DNA of 53,213 nt from an uncultured bacterium (GTDB lineage: Bacteria > Bacteroidota > Bacteroidia > Bacteroidales > Rikenellaceae), in assembly GCA_905214725.1 (NCBI GenBank), contig CAJMNH010000012.1:1-53213 (forward strand). Direction: 5' to 3'. The notes beneath the pieces were generated by a model. It ran no database searches, was not told the DNA's origin, and was given only the letters and a program-made list of their open reading frames with translations. A program made the position numbers and the translations under genes. Below are positions 8,111-16,790 of the stretch, piece after piece; the first letter of the stretch is position 1; each line of letters begins with the position of its first letter.

Positions 8111-8836
8111 ATGGTTTACTTTGCCTCGGATATTCATTTGGGAGCCGGCGATCCGACGACGGCGCGGCGTACCGAACGTCGTTTTACAGCGTGGCTCGAC
8201 GACGTTTCCCGTGATGCCGATGCGATTTTTCTGCTGGGCGATCTGTTCGATTTCTGGTTCGAATACCGCAGGGTCGTGCCGCAGGGATTCACCCGTACGT
8301 TGGGAAAGCTGGCCGAGTTGACCGACCGCGGCGTACGAATCGTCTTTTTTACCGGCAACCACGATATGTGGGTGGGCGACTACCTGCAACGCGAGTGCGG
8401 TGTGGAGATCCACACTTCGCCGCAGGTGGTGGAACTGGCCGGCAAGCGTCTTTTTCTGGCGCACGGCGACAATATGAACATCGATCATCTGCCGTGGCTT
8501 AAATTTATGAACCGCGTTTTCCGGTCACGGACGCTGCGCTGGCTCTTTTCGTGGGGGGTGCATCCCGACTGGGCCGTGAAGTTCGGCAGGTGGTGGAGCG
8601 GTCATTCGCGCAAGTCGCACAGCGAACTGCGCGACCAAGGCGTAACCGAGCCGTTGATCGCCTACGCCGGCGAACGGCAGCGGCGCGATCCGGTCGACTA
8701 CTATATCTTCGGGCACATGCACTGCGCGCGCGATTACGCCGCCGACGGCCTGCGCGTCGTGCTGCTCAGTTCGTGGGACGCACCGGCCTATGCCGTTCTG
8801 AACGATGCCGGAGAGTTGGAACTCAAACGATTGTAA
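8111..8836 (+). CDS. lpxH: UDP-2,3-diacylglucosamine diphosphatase (LpxH-like)
   Basis: A 241-residue calcineurin-fold metallophosphoesterase. Metal motifs in order are SDIHLG (6-11), LGDLFDFWFEY, GNHDMW, HGD and FGHMH. The FDFWFE stretch after the GD motif and the long helical insert (WLKFMNRVFRS to WWSGHSRKSH) are typical of LpxH, which cleaves UDP-2,3-diacylglucosamine to lipid X on the cytoplasmic face of the membrane in lipid A synthesis. Bacteroidota carry close paralogues in this family, so LpxH identity is likely rather than certain. It is 4 bases from thyA and likely co-transcribed with the lipoprotein gene upstream. Confidence 0.85.
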   Translation: MVYFASDIHLGAGDPTTARRTERRFTAWLDDVSRDADAIFLLGDLFDFWFEYRRVVPQGFTRTLGKLAELTDRGVRIVFFTGNHDMWVGDYLQRECGVEIHTSPQVVELAGKRLFLAHGDNMNIDHLPWLKFMNRVFRSRTLRWLFSWGVHPDWAVKFGRWWSGHSRKSHSELRDQGVTEPLIAYAGERQRRDPVDYYIFGHMHCARDYAADGLRVVLLSSWDAPAYAVLNDAGELELKRL

Positions 8837-8840
8837 CGTC

Positions 8841-9734
8841 ATGAAACAATACCTCGACTTGCTGCGCAGAATCTGCAACGAAGGCGTCGTGCGGGGCGAC
8901 CGAACGGGTACGGGTACCAAGAGCGTTTTCGGCCACCAGATGCGTTTCGACCTGCGCGAAGGATTTCCGCTGCTGACGACCAAAAAAGTTTTCCTCAAGG
9001 GGGTGATTCACGAGTTGCTCTGGTTTTTGCAGGGCGATACCAATATCCGCTATCTGGTTGAAAACGGCGTCCATATTTGGGATAACGACGCATATCGTTA
9101 TTATAACGAGTTGTGCGTACGCCACGGCGTGCTGCCCGTCGACCGCGAAACGTTTCTGGCTGCGGCGGGCGAGGAGTCGCCCATAGAGGGGTATCGTTTC
9201 GGCGATCTGAACCATGTTTACGGCTGGCAGTGGCGCAGTTGGGGCAAGCCCGACGGCGGAGCGGTCGACCAGATCGCGCAGGCGGTCGATACGATCCGCC
9301 GCAATCCCGAGTCGCGGCGCATCATCGTGTCGGCGTGGAACGTCGCCGAGGTGGACGAGATGGCGTTGCCGCCTTGCCACGTGTTATTCCAGTTCTATGT
9401 GGCCGAGGGGCGGTTGTCGTGTCAGTTGTACCAGCGCAGCGCCGATACGTTTCTGGGCGTGCCGTTCAACATCGCTTCCTATGCGTTGCTGACGCTCATG
9501 ATGGCGCAGGTGTGCGATCTGGAGCCGGGCGATTTCGTCCATACGCTGGGCGATACGCACCTCTATTTGAACCATGTGGATCAGGTGGCCGAGCAGCTGT
9601 CGCGGGAGCCGCGCAAGCTGCCCGAGATGCGGCTCAACCCCGCCGTGCGGTCGATCTTCGATTTCCGGTACGGGGATTTCACCCTCGAAGGATACGATCC
9701 GTGGCCGGCGATCAAGGCTCCGATGTCGTTCTGA
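8841..9734 (+). CDS. thyA: Thymidylate synthase
   Basis: A 297-residue ThyA, which methylates dUMP to dTMP with 5,10-methylene-THF. Motifs: RGDRTGTGT (phosphate-binding Arg), the nucleophile C179 in LPPCH, RRIIVSAWN, QRSADTFLGVPFNI, and the C-terminal APMSF ending. It is longer than the 264-residue E. coli enzyme because of an insert around residues 86-120, as in the Lactobacillus casei class. The start at 8841 gives the family N-terminus (MKQYLDLLRRI). The next gene is folA, which recycles the dihydrofolate made here. Confidence 0.97.
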   Translation: MKQYLDLLRRICNEGVVRGDRTGTGTKSVFGHQMRFDLREGFPLLTTKKVFLKGVIHELLWFLQGDTNIRYLVENGVHIWDNDAYRYYNELCVRHGVLPVDRETFLAAAGEESPIEGYRFGDLNHVYGWQWRSWGKPDGGAVDQIAQAVDTIRRNPESRRIIVSAWNVAEVDEMALPPCHVLFQFYVAEGRLSCQLYQRSADTFLGVPFNIASYALLTLMMAQVCDLEPGDFVHTLGDTHLYLNHVDQVAEQLSREPRKLPEMRLNPAVRSIFDFRYGDFTLEGYDPWPAIKAPMSF

Positions 9735-9774
9735 CGACCGGAGCGATTGTTAATTTTTAATTGCTGATTATCCA

Positions 9775-10257
9775 TTGATTTCAATTATCGTAGCCGTTGC
9801 GGAAAACGGCGTCATCGGAGATAAGAACCGGCTGTTGTGGCACCTGTCCGAGGATTTGCGCCGCTTCAAGCGGATCACGACGGGGCATCCCGTCATTATG
9901 GGCCGTAAAACGTGGGAGTCGCTGGGCCGGCCGTTGCCGGGCCGCGCAAACGTCGTCATCTCGCGGCAGGAGCTGTCGCTCGACGGTGCGCAGACGGCGC
10001 ATTCGCTCGATGAGGCCTGCGCGTTGTTTTCCGCCGACGAGGAACTCTTCGTCATCGGCGGCGCGCAGATCTATCGCGAAGCCCTGCCCGTAGCCGATCG
10101 GTTCTACCTGACGCGCGTGCACCGCGCTTATGCCGGCGATACCCTGTTTCCCGAATGGAATCCCGACGAGTGGCGGCTCGTCGAGAGCGAATCGTTCCCC
10201 TGCGGCGAGCGGTATGAGTGGCCCTTTACGTTCGAGACCTATGAGCGGAAGCGATAG
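9775..10257 (+). CDS. folA: Dihydrofolate reductase, TTG start
   Basis: A 160-residue DHFR that reduces dihydrofolate to THF with NADPH. Motifs: IIVAVAENGVIG, LLWHLSEDL (W22 and catalytic acid E26/D27), VIMGRKTWESLG, RANVVIS, VIGGAQIY, and a C-terminal FETYER. No ATG is in a suitable place. TTG at 9775 gives the standard N-terminus, with ISIIVAV directly after the initiator. The 40-base gap after thyA is AT-rich. Pairing with thyA is a classical arrangement. Confidence 0.95.
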   Translation: MISIIVAVAENGVIGDKNRLLWHLSEDLRRFKRITTGHPVIMGRKTWESLGRPLPGRANVVISRQELSLDGAQTAHSLDEACALFSADEELFVIGGAQIYREALPVADRFYLTRVHRAYAGDTLFPEWNPDEWRLVESESFPCGERYEWPFTFETYERKR

Positions 10258-10294
10258 TATGCGGATAAAAAGCGAAACCTAACCTTAAAACGAT

Positions 10295-11164
10295 ATGATG
10301 AAAAAGTTATTCCTCTTTCTGTTTGCGCTCTGCCTGTCGTCGGCTTGGGCCGATGCGCAGCCCGTGATCGAAAAGCAGGGCTCGAAGAGAGATCCCTTTA
10401 CCTTCGTTCAGATTGCCGACCCGCAGTTGGGCTTCTGCGACAAGGGGCAGGACTGGCAATGGACCGTCGAAAATTTGAAGGCTACCGTCGCGCGCGTCAA
10501 CGAACTCAAACCGGCTTTTGTAATCGTGAGCGGCGATATGATTCATAATCATAAGAGTGCGCAGCAGGCGCAGACCTACCGCGAGAACATTCGGTTGATC
10601 GACAAATCGATTCCCGTGTTCCATATCCCGGGCAACCACGACATGCCCAAGTACGAAGCCGGAGCCGTGGCGAAGTATCTCGAAGAATACGGCTACGACC
10701 GCTTTGCGTTCACGTATAACGGCTCTGCGTTCATCGGGCTGAACAGCAATCCGATGGTTTACGACAACGAGACGGCGAAAGCCGATGCCCGGATTCAACT
10801 CGCGTGGTTCGAGAAGCAGTTGAAGCGGTACCGCAAGTGCAACCACATCTTCGTGTTCACCCACCATCCGCTCAATATCGCCGCAGGCAGCGTCGTGGAG
10901 CACAAGTCGGCCTACGACGAACCTTTCCGTACGGAGTATGCCGAGTTGATGAAAAAATACGGCGTGCGTGCGATCTTCGCCGGTCATACCCATATCACGG
11001 AGCTGACCGATATCGCCGGTATCCCGATGATCATTGCGGGAGCGTCGAGTTATCCGCTTTACGGAGGCTATACCGGAATCAACGTGGTCGACGTCACTCC
11101 TGCCGATTTCCGCAGCGAATTCGTCGCCAACGATCCTTCCGACGCAAATATCAAATTACACTGA
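10295..11164 (+). CDS. Exported calcineurin-like metallophosphoesterase
   Basis: A 289-residue protein with a signal peptide (cleavage near ADA-QP, residue 22). The metallophosphoesterase motifs are complete: IADPQLG, VSGDMIHN, PGNHDMP, THHPLN and AGHTHITEL. The nearest family I can name is the CPPED1/CSTP1-type calcineurin-like phosphatases. The periplasmic or surface location is inferred. Substrate is unknown. It ends with a strong terminator, so it does not continue into the Hdr-like operon. Confidence 0.88.
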   Translation: MMKKLFLFLFALCLSSAWADAQPVIEKQGSKRDPFTFVQIADPQLGFCDKGQDWQWTVENLKATVARVNELKPAFVIVSGDMIHNHKSAQQAQTYRENIRLIDKSIPVFHIPGNHDMPKYEAGAVAKYLEEYGYDRFAFTYNGSAFIGLNSNPMVYDNETAKADARIQLAWFEKQLKRYRKCNHIFVFTHHPLNIAAGSVVEHKSAYDEPFRTEYAELMKKYGVRAIFAGHTHITELTDIAGIPMIIAGASSYPLYGGYTGINVVDVTPADFRSEFVANDPSDANIKLH

Positions 11165-11188
11165 TCGGAAGCGGCTGCATACCGCTTG

Positions 11189-11226
11189 TCCGGCTCCGCT
11201 TTTCAGCGTGGAGCCGGATTTCTTTT
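11189..11226 (+). terminator. Rho-independent terminator after the metallophosphoesterase
   Basis: TCCGGCTCC (11189-11197) pairs with GGAGCCGGA (11210-11218), with an inner CGCT/AGCG extension and a T-rich tail. Confidence 0.85.
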
Positions 11227-11285
11227 CGGCGGGACGGATTTCAAAAATAGGTATTTATACTGTTTCGTATTTTGTGCGTTACCGG

Positions 11286-11293
11286 TAACTTTG
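11286..11293 (+). promoter_or_regulatory. Candidate -7 element of the Hdr-like operon
   Basis: TAACTTTG lies 22 bases before the first Hdr-like gene. The -33 partner is weak (GTTT at 11262-11265). The placement, after a terminator and before a tight operon, supports it. Confidence 0.5.
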
Positions 11294-11314
11294 CCTGATG
11301 CAAAGTTGTCGGTT

Positions 11315-12013
11315 ATGAGTCATTATTTCGAACTGCTGATGGAGGACGTCCGCTTCCGCGAGGGGCTGAAGTCGTGTATGAATTGCGGTATCTGTACGGG
11401 CGTCTGCCCTGCGGCCGAGTTCTACGACTACGACCCGCGCCAGATCGTCGCCATCGTCCAGACGCGCGACGAGGAGCAGATCGAACGCCTGCTGAAAAGC
11501 GATACGATCTGGTTCTGCGGCGAGTGCATGTCGTGCCGCCCGCGCTGTCCGCGCGGCAATACGCCGGGGTACGTCATTCAGGCGCTGCGCACGCTGTCGC
11601 AGAAACTGGGATTCTTCGTCGAGAGCGAGAAAGGCCGTCAACAGTTGGCGCTCAAACGCACCATCGGCGAGAACATCCTGCGCACGGGCTATTGCGTAAC
11701 GCCGAAACTCGTCGCTCCCGAACTCCATCCCGAGCAGGGGCCGGTCTGGAGCTGGATCTATCGCAACGACCGCGAAATCTACTGCCAGTTCAATCCCACT
11801 TACGATCAGCCCGGGCCGGGCGCCGTGCGCCGCATCGACGACGCCACGCTCGGCGAGCTGCACCGCATCTTCGAGGTGACGGGCGGCACGGCGTTCTTCG
11901 ACCACATCGAGAGCTGTTCCGATCGTAAGGCGCGCGAAATGGGTTACGACGGCGCCGACCAACGCTATTTTATGGACGTATTCACCCGAAATTCGCAGAA
12001 CCACGATGAATAG
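11315..12013 (+). CDS. HdrC-like 4Fe-4S ferredoxin subunit
   Basis: A 232-residue protein with two cubane-cluster motifs, CxxCxxCxxxCP, at C21/C24/C27/C31 and C68/C71/C74/C78, in the helical context of HdrC. In Hdr complexes this subunit wires the flavin of HdrA to the non-cubane clusters of HdrB. The C-terminal 130 residues are longer than in methanogen HdrC and have no cysteines except near residues 130, 160 and 208. The frame is open from 11186, but 11315 is the first ATG after the promoter and gives a normal N-terminus. It overlaps hdrB by 8 bases, implying translational coupling. Confidence 0.88.
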   Translation: MSHYFELLMEDVRFREGLKSCMNCGICTGVCPAAEFYDYDPRQIVAIVQTRDEEQIERLLKSDTIWFCGECMSCRPRCPRGNTPGYVIQALRTLSQKLGFFVESEKGRQQLALKRTIGENILRTGYCVTPKLVAPELHPEQGPVWSWIYRNDREIYCQFNPTYDQPGPGAVRRIDDATLGELHRIFEVTGGTAFFDHIESCSDRKAREMGYDGADQRYFMDVFTRNSQNHDE

Positions 12014-13088
12014 AAGCTGGAAAGAGTATCAGAAGGAGATCGCCGACGACCGGTATTACTACGTGCGCAGCTGCATCCGGCAGAATTTCTTCCCGGGCAG
12101 CGAAAAGGCCTTTCTGGACATTATGCACGACGATCTGGGACGCGATTGCTTCGACGATCCGATCCACACCTCCTGCACGGGCATCGGCTATCACTCCGAC
12201 ATCGTGCCCTTGGAGACGATCATGACCGTCGTGGCGCGGCAGTTTGCGCTGATGGGCGAGGCGGGTTACGAAAATTTCATCTCGTCGTGCATCACCTCGT
12301 TCGGCATCTACACCGAGATACTGGCCACGTGGGAGGAGTTTCCCGAGACCGAGGAGCAGGCGCGCGAGAATCTGTTCAAGGCGACGGGCCGCACGCTGGT
12401 CAAACCGAAGAACCTCGCCCACACGTCGGACGTGATTTTCCATCACCGCGAAGCCATCGCCGCGCGGGCCAAACACCGGCTGGTGAACGTGCTGACGGGC
12501 GAGCCGCTGCATGTAGCGGAACACATCGGGTGCCACTACGCCAAGCTCTTTCCCAAGTCGGGCATCGGCGGTTCGGAGTTCCCCTACGTACTGGCCGGCA
12601 TGGTCGAGTCGTGGGGCGGCCGGTGCGTCGACTACCCCGAGCGGCGGCATTGCTGCGGCTTCGGCTTCCGCAACTATCTGGTGCAGGCCAACCGCGGCTA
12701 TTCGGTGGCCAACACCCGTAAGAAATTGGAGAGCATGGCTCCCTGTAAGCCCGATTTCATCGTCGCCAACTGCCCCGGCTGCGCGATGTTCATCGACAAG
12801 TGGCAGTACACGATCGCCGAGATGGAGGGTACGACCTACGGCGAGAACGGCCACGGCATTCCGGTGCTCACCTACGAGGAGATGGCGGGTCTGGTGCTCG
12901 GATACGACCCGTGGGCGTTGGGCATGCAGATGCACCAAGTCGATGTCGAGCCGCTGCTGGACAAGATGGGCGTCGAGTACGATCCGGCGGCCAAGTATTT
13001 GGGAATGAATGGAAAATATATCGGACAACCTGCATCGGTCATTGTCAATTGCGGTTCGCAGGATACGATCTACAATATCAAACAGTGA
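12006..13088 (+). CDS. HdrB-like subunit (CCG domain), one degenerate CCG motif
   Basis: A 360-residue HdrB homologue. The C-terminal CCG motif is intact: C176, C216-C217, C256 and C259 (CPGC), the ligand set for a non-cubane 4Fe-4S cluster. The N-terminal counterpart is degenerate: C57 and C95 remain, but the CC pair and the second C of CxxC are missing (CITS). In methanogens HdrB carries two such clusters that reduce CoM-S-S-CoB. With only one, the substrate is probably different or this subunit is mainly structural or electron-relaying. It overlaps the HdrA-like gene by one base (TGATG). Confidence 0.87.
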   Translation: MNRSWKEYQKEIADDRYYYVRSCIRQNFFPGSEKAFLDIMHDDLGRDCFDDPIHTSCTGIGYHSDIVPLETIMTVVARQFALMGEAGYENFISSCITSFGIYTEILATWEEFPETEEQARENLFKATGRTLVKPKNLAHTSDVIFHHREAIAARAKHRLVNVLTGEPLHVAEHIGCHYAKLFPKSGIGGSEFPYVLAGMVESWGGRCVDYPERRHCCGFGFRNYLVQANRGYSVANTRKKLESMAPCKPDFIVANCPGCAMFIDKWQYTIAEMEGTTYGENGHGIPVLTYEEMAGLVLGYDPWALGMQMHQVDVEPLLDKMGVEYDPAAKYLGMNGKYIGQPASVIVNCGSQDTIYNIKQ

Positions 13089-14098
13089 TGGGAAAACGCG
13101 TAATCATCGTCGGCGGCGGTATCGCCGGCATGCAGACGGCATTGAAACTCTCCGCCGAGGGCGTCTCGGTGCTCCTGCTGGAACGCGAGTCCGACTTGGG
13201 CGGCAAGCTCACGGGCTGGCACAAACTGTTCCCCTCGTTCACGCCGGCGCATGAGGTGCTCGACGAACTGCGACGGCGACTTTCGGCGAGTCGGGCCGAG
13301 GTGCGGACGCGGTGCGAGGTCGTCGGCGTGGCGCGCGACGGCGTGACGCTGGCCTCCGGCGAGCGATTGGCGGCCGACGCCGTGGTGGTCTCCACGGGCT
13401 TCACCCTCTTCGACGCCCGCATCAAGGAGGAGTATGGTTACGGTATCTACGACAACGTCTATACGACCGTCGACGTCGAGCGCATGCTCAATGAGGGGCG
13501 CGTAGCGTTGAAGGACGGCTCCGCTCCGCACCGCATCGCCTTTCTGCATTGCGTCGGCTCGCGCGACGAGAAGGTCTGCCAGCACCATTGTTCGAAGGTG
13601 TGCTGCATCACGGGCGTCAAACAGGCGATGGAGCTCAAGGAGATGTTTCCCGAAGCCGACGTCTTCAATTTCTATATGGACATTCGCATGTTCGGACCCG
13701 GGTACGAGGAGATGTACCGCGATGCCCAGCAGCGGCTCAACATCCATTTCGTGCGCGGGCGTATCTCGGAGGCGAGTCCGACGCTCGACGGCCGCGTGCA
13801 GATCAAAGCCGAGGATACGCTCACGGGCCGTCCGCTCAAGATGTCGGTCGACATGCTGGTGTTGATCGTGGGGATGCGCAGCAACGCGTCGAACGCCGTC
13901 TTTGCCGCCGAGGCGGGGTTGCAGGTGCAGCCGAGCGGGTTCCTCGCGCCGCGCGATGCGTTCCTTCACAACGTCGAGAGCGGCGTCGAGGGAATTTTCT
14001 ACGCCGGTGCGGTGACTGCGCCCAAGAACATCGGCGAATCGCTGTCGGAGGCGGCTGTGGCGGCCGACCGCGCAGCGGAATACCTGAAACGAGCATAA
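13088..14098 (+). CDS. HdrA/QmoA-like FAD subunit, short form
   Basis: A 336-residue flavoprotein. GGGIAG (9-14) with E33 downstream is the FAD-binding Rossmann motif. C155, C168 and C172-C173 have the spacing C-x12-C-x3-CC, which resembles the unusual cluster motif next to FAD in HdrA. FYMDIRMFGPGYEEMY is an HdrA/QmoA hallmark. It lacks the ferredoxin inserts and thioredoxin-reductase-like domain of full-length methanogen HdrA (about 650 residues), so it resembles QmoA in size. Whether it can bifurcate electrons is not readable. The ATG overlaps the hdrB stop. Confidence 0.86.
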   Translation: MGKRVIIVGGGIAGMQTALKLSAEGVSVLLLERESDLGGKLTGWHKLFPSFTPAHEVLDELRRRLSASRAEVRTRCEVVGVARDGVTLASGERLAADAVVVSTGFTLFDARIKEEYGYGIYDNVYTTVDVERMLNEGRVALKDGSAPHRIAFLHCVGSRDEKVCQHHCSKVCCITGVKQAMELKEMFPEADVFNFYMDIRMFGPGYEEMYRDAQQRLNIHFVRGRISEASPTLDGRVQIKAEDTLTGRPLKMSVDMLVLIVGMRSNASNAVFAAEAGLQVQPSGFLAPRDAFLHNVESGVEGIFYAGAVTAPKNIGESLSEAAVAADRAAEYLKRA

Positions 14099-14102
14099 GA
14101 CG

Positions 14103-14438
14103 ATGGCGACGATAAATTTCGGATTCGGCATCAACAAGCCGCGCGTGATCGATCTGGATCGCAACAACCTGCGCAAGAGCGACGAGATTCTGCGCGAGAT
14201 GCCCGAGTTGCAGACCTGCATCGGCTGCGGCGCCTGCACGGCCTTGTGCACGGCGGGCAATCTCACGTCGTTCAACTTCCGCAAGGTGCACACGCTGGTG
14301 CGTCGCGGCGAGTACGAAGGAGCCTACGAGGAGATGAACAAATGCATGTTGTGCGGCAAGTGCCGGCTGGCCTGTCCGCGGGGGATCAACACGCGCGGCG
14401 TGGTGATGCTCATCAAACGTAAACTGGGGGATTTTTAA
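14103..14438 (+). CDS. Second HdrC-like 4Fe-4S dicluster protein
   Basis: A 111-residue ferredoxin-like protein with C39/C42/C45/C49 and C81/C84/C87/C91, both CxxCxxCxxxC. The first lacks the usual following proline. Helical spacing between the two motifs is HdrC-like rather than a compact bacterial ferredoxin. It lies between the flavin subunit (4 bases) and the membrane subunit (3 bases), so it is a plausible electron wire between them. Confidence 0.88.
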   Translation: MATINFGFGINKPRVIDLDRNNLRKSDEILREMPELQTCIGCGACTALCTAGNLTSFNFRKVHTLVRRGEYEGAYEEMNKCMLCGKCRLACPRGINTRGVVMLIKRKLGDF

Positions 14439-14441
14439 GGG

Positions 14442-16229
14442 ATGAAGTTTTACGCACCGTTCTGTCTGCCGTTTCTGATCGGCGCATTGGCGATGGCCGC
14501 TGTCCTCGTTTGGAAATACGTGGTGTGGTTCGCCGAACTGCCGCGTGCGGATAAGAAGCGGGTGTTGTTCGGCATTCCTACGACGCGGACGCTCGGCGCC
14601 GTCGGCGAAGTAATCCGCGAATGCCTGCTGCACCGCCGTATCTTCCGTGTCAATCCGTTGCTGGGCTACATGCATATGTCGCTGGCTTTCGGGTGGTTCC
14701 TGCTCATTGTGGTGGGGTGGGTCGAGACGGTCGCCTATCTCGGCCTGCGGTGGGTTCCGTTGCAGGGGCATGTCTTCTTCAAATATTTCGCGCCGACGCT
14801 GATGCTGCGCGACAAACCCGTCTTCGATTTTCTGATGGACCTGCTGCTGCTCTTCGTCCTCTCGGGCGTGGCGCTGGCATGGGGCAAACGGTTCTATTCG
14901 CGGGCGATGGGCATGCGCCGTACGACCAAACACGTGTTGGGCGACCGGATCGCCCTTTCGGCGCTGTGGTTCGTCTTTCCGGCGCGTCTGGCAGCCGAAA
15001 GCATCACCTGCGGCATCTACGGCATGGGCGGGTTTCTCACCGGCGGGCTGGGTTCTTTCTTGGCCGACCACCTCGGCCGTTCTACGCTCGTCCTGCTCGA
15101 ACAGGGGGCGTGGTGGTTCTACTCGATCGCGCTGGGCGTTTTCTTCGTCGCATTGCCCTTTTCGCGCTACATGCACATCTTCACCGAGATTCCGCTTATC
15201 TTCCTGCGCCATTACGGCGTGCGTTCGCGCGAGAAGGAGTCTTCGGCCGACCAGTTTCAGATTCAGGCCTGCTCGCGGTGCGGAATCTGTATCGACCCCT
15301 GCCAGTTGCAGAGCGTATTGGGCGTCGACGACGTGCAGTCGGTCTACTTCCTGCGCGACCGCCGCTACGGAATGCTGACGCGCGAAGTGGCGCAGAACTG
15401 CCTGATGTGCGGCCGCTGCCAGACGAAATGTCCGGTGGGCATCGATCTCAATACGCTGCGGCTCAATTCGCGCGACACGATGCGCAATACTCCCGACGAG
15501 CGGCGGTACGATTATTTCAAAGGGCTCGACCGCTCGGAAGGCGAAGGCAAGGTGGGCTATTTCGCGGGCTGTATGACGCTGCTCACGCCGCGCACGATGA
15601 CCGCCATGGAGCGCATCTTCGCCGCCGCAGGCGAGGAGGTGTGGTGGGCCGACCGCAACGGCGGTGTCTGCTGCGGCCGGCCGCTGAAACTCTCGGGCGA
15701 GACCGATTCGGCACGTCGCATGATGGAGTACAATACGCAGCTCTTCCGCAAGCACGGCATCCGCACGCTCGTCACGTCATGCCCGATCTGCTTGAAAGTC
15801 TTCCGCGAGGAGTACCGGCTCGATGGCATCCGCGTCATCCACCACTCGCAGTATATCCTCGATTTGTTGGCCGCCGGTCGGCTGACGCTGGAACGCGGCG
15901 CGACGAGCTATGCCTACCACGATCCCTGCGAACTGGGGCGCGGCAGCGGCATCTACGACGAACCGCGCCGTGTGATCGAGGCGGTGGGCGCGCTGCTCGA
16001 ACCGGCGCATACGCGCGAAGACGCGCTTTGCTGCGGTTCGTCGGTGGCCAATACCGCCATCTCGGACGGTGATCAGGTGCGCATCGCTGCGTCGGTGACC
16101 GATGAACTGACGGCTACGGGCGCCGACGCGATCGTCACGGCCTGCCCGCTGTGCAAGAAGGCGCTCGTGCGCGGTACGACGACCGAGGTGTGCGATCTGG
16201 CGGAGATCGTGGCTAAACGGATTCGTTGA
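14442..16229 (+). CDS. Membrane-anchored HdrD/DsrK-like iron-sulfur protein fused to an HdrE/NarI-like domain
   Basis: A 595-residue fusion. Residues 1-250 hold about five membrane segments (near 5-30, 77-100, 127-147, 168-190, 222-245), with H78 and H245 as possible heme b ligands, as in HdrE/DsrM/NarI-type quinone-reactive proteins. Residues 277-330 hold two CxxCxxCxxxC motifs (277/280/283/287 and 320/323/326/330). Two complete CCG motifs follow: C377, C410-C411, C447/C450 and C496, C530-C531, C568/C571. This is the HdrED architecture in one chain. It probably exchanges electrons with menaquinol and reduces or oxidises a thiol/disulfide-type substrate at the CCG clusters. Confidence 0.87.
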   Translation: MKFYAPFCLPFLIGALAMAAVLVWKYVVWFAELPRADKKRVLFGIPTTRTLGAVGEVIRECLLHRRIFRVNPLLGYMHMSLAFGWFLLIVVGWVETVAYLGLRWVPLQGHVFFKYFAPTLMLRDKPVFDFLMDLLLLFVLSGVALAWGKRFYSRAMGMRRTTKHVLGDRIALSALWFVFPARLAAESITCGIYGMGGFLTGGLGSFLADHLGRSTLVLLEQGAWWFYSIALGVFFVALPFSRYMHIFTEIPLIFLRHYGVRSREKESSADQFQIQACSRCGICIDPCQLQSVLGVDDVQSVYFLRDRRYGMLTREVAQNCLMCGRCQTKCPVGIDLNTLRLNSRDTMRNTPDERRYDYFKGLDRSEGEGKVGYFAGCMTLLTPRTMTAMERIFAAAGEEVWWADRNGGVCCGRPLKLSGETDSARRMMEYNTQLFRKHGIRTLVTSCPICLKVFREEYRLDGIRVIHHSQYILDLLAAGRLTLERGATSYAYHDPCELGRGSGIYDEPRRVIEAVGALLEPAHTREDALCCGSSVANTAISDGDQVRIAASVTDELTATGADAIVTACPLCKKALVRGTTTEVCDLAEIVAKRIR

Positions 16230-16352
16230 ACCGTCCGCCGGCTTTCGTTTGGCGGGGTTGCCGTGGGGCATTTGTACAGTCGCAGGCATCGGCTCGTAAG
16301 CGGCTGTACGGCAGCCGGAAGCTGGCGTGCGGGTGGAAAAGTTCCGATTTTA

Positions 16353-16384
16353 TTTGGCAGATTCGAAAATTTGCCTTACCTTTG
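16353..16384 (+). promoter_or_regulatory. Promoter of initiator tRNA
   Basis: TTTG (16353-16356) and TACCTTTG (16377-16384) are 20 bases apart, 46 bases before the tRNA. Confidence 0.75.
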
Positions 16385-16430
16385 CACTCACAAAAGCGAT
16401 AGATCGGGGGTTTCCCCATCGACGATACAT

Positions 16431-16506
16431 CGCGGGATAGAGCAGTTGGCAGCTCGTCGGGCTCATAACCCGGAGGTCGGAGGTTCGAGTCCTCCTCCCG
16501 CTACCA
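16431..16506 (+). tRNA. Initiator tRNA-fMet (CAT)
   Basis: A full cloverleaf with anticodon loop CTCATAA. Two initiator marks are visible: no pair at 1-72 (C opposite T) and three consecutive G-C pairs (GGG/CCC) at the base of the anticodon stem. CCA is encoded (16504-16506). Confidence 0.95.
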
Positions 16507-16540
16507 AAGCGGACAACTCACAAGAGTTGTCCGCTTTTTC
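16507..16540 (+). terminator. Terminator of the initiator tRNA
   Basis: AAGCGGACAACTC pairs with GAGTTGTCCGCTT around ACAA, then a T-rich tail. It begins directly after CCA. Confidence 0.9.
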
Positions 16541-16790
16541 TTTGTATATGGTTTTGTAATCCGTTGTTATGATGCAGAATATGTCATTTTCATATGAGGA
16601 CGATATCGGTATCGGCGGCGGATGGAGCGGCCAAAAGGGCGGTTCGAGGGTTAGAGGTTGTCGTCGTCAGCGAGCCGCTCGATTTTCTTTGCGACTTTCC
16701 GGCCGATCAAATCGCTGATAAGACCGATCGTTACATCTTTATAAAATGGGTCGAGGATGCAGTTCCATAGTGTACGATCCCGTTTCCAGA

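Noticed and set aside
9775..9800. folA as a pseudogene for want of an ATG
   Set aside because: TTG at 9775 gives the exact family N-terminus and all DHFR motifs are intact.
11315..16229. Genuine methanogen-type CoM/CoB heterodisulfide reductase
   Set aside because: All other genes are bacterial, the HdrA is short and HdrB lacks one cluster motif, so the substrate is unlikely to be CoM-S-S-CoB.
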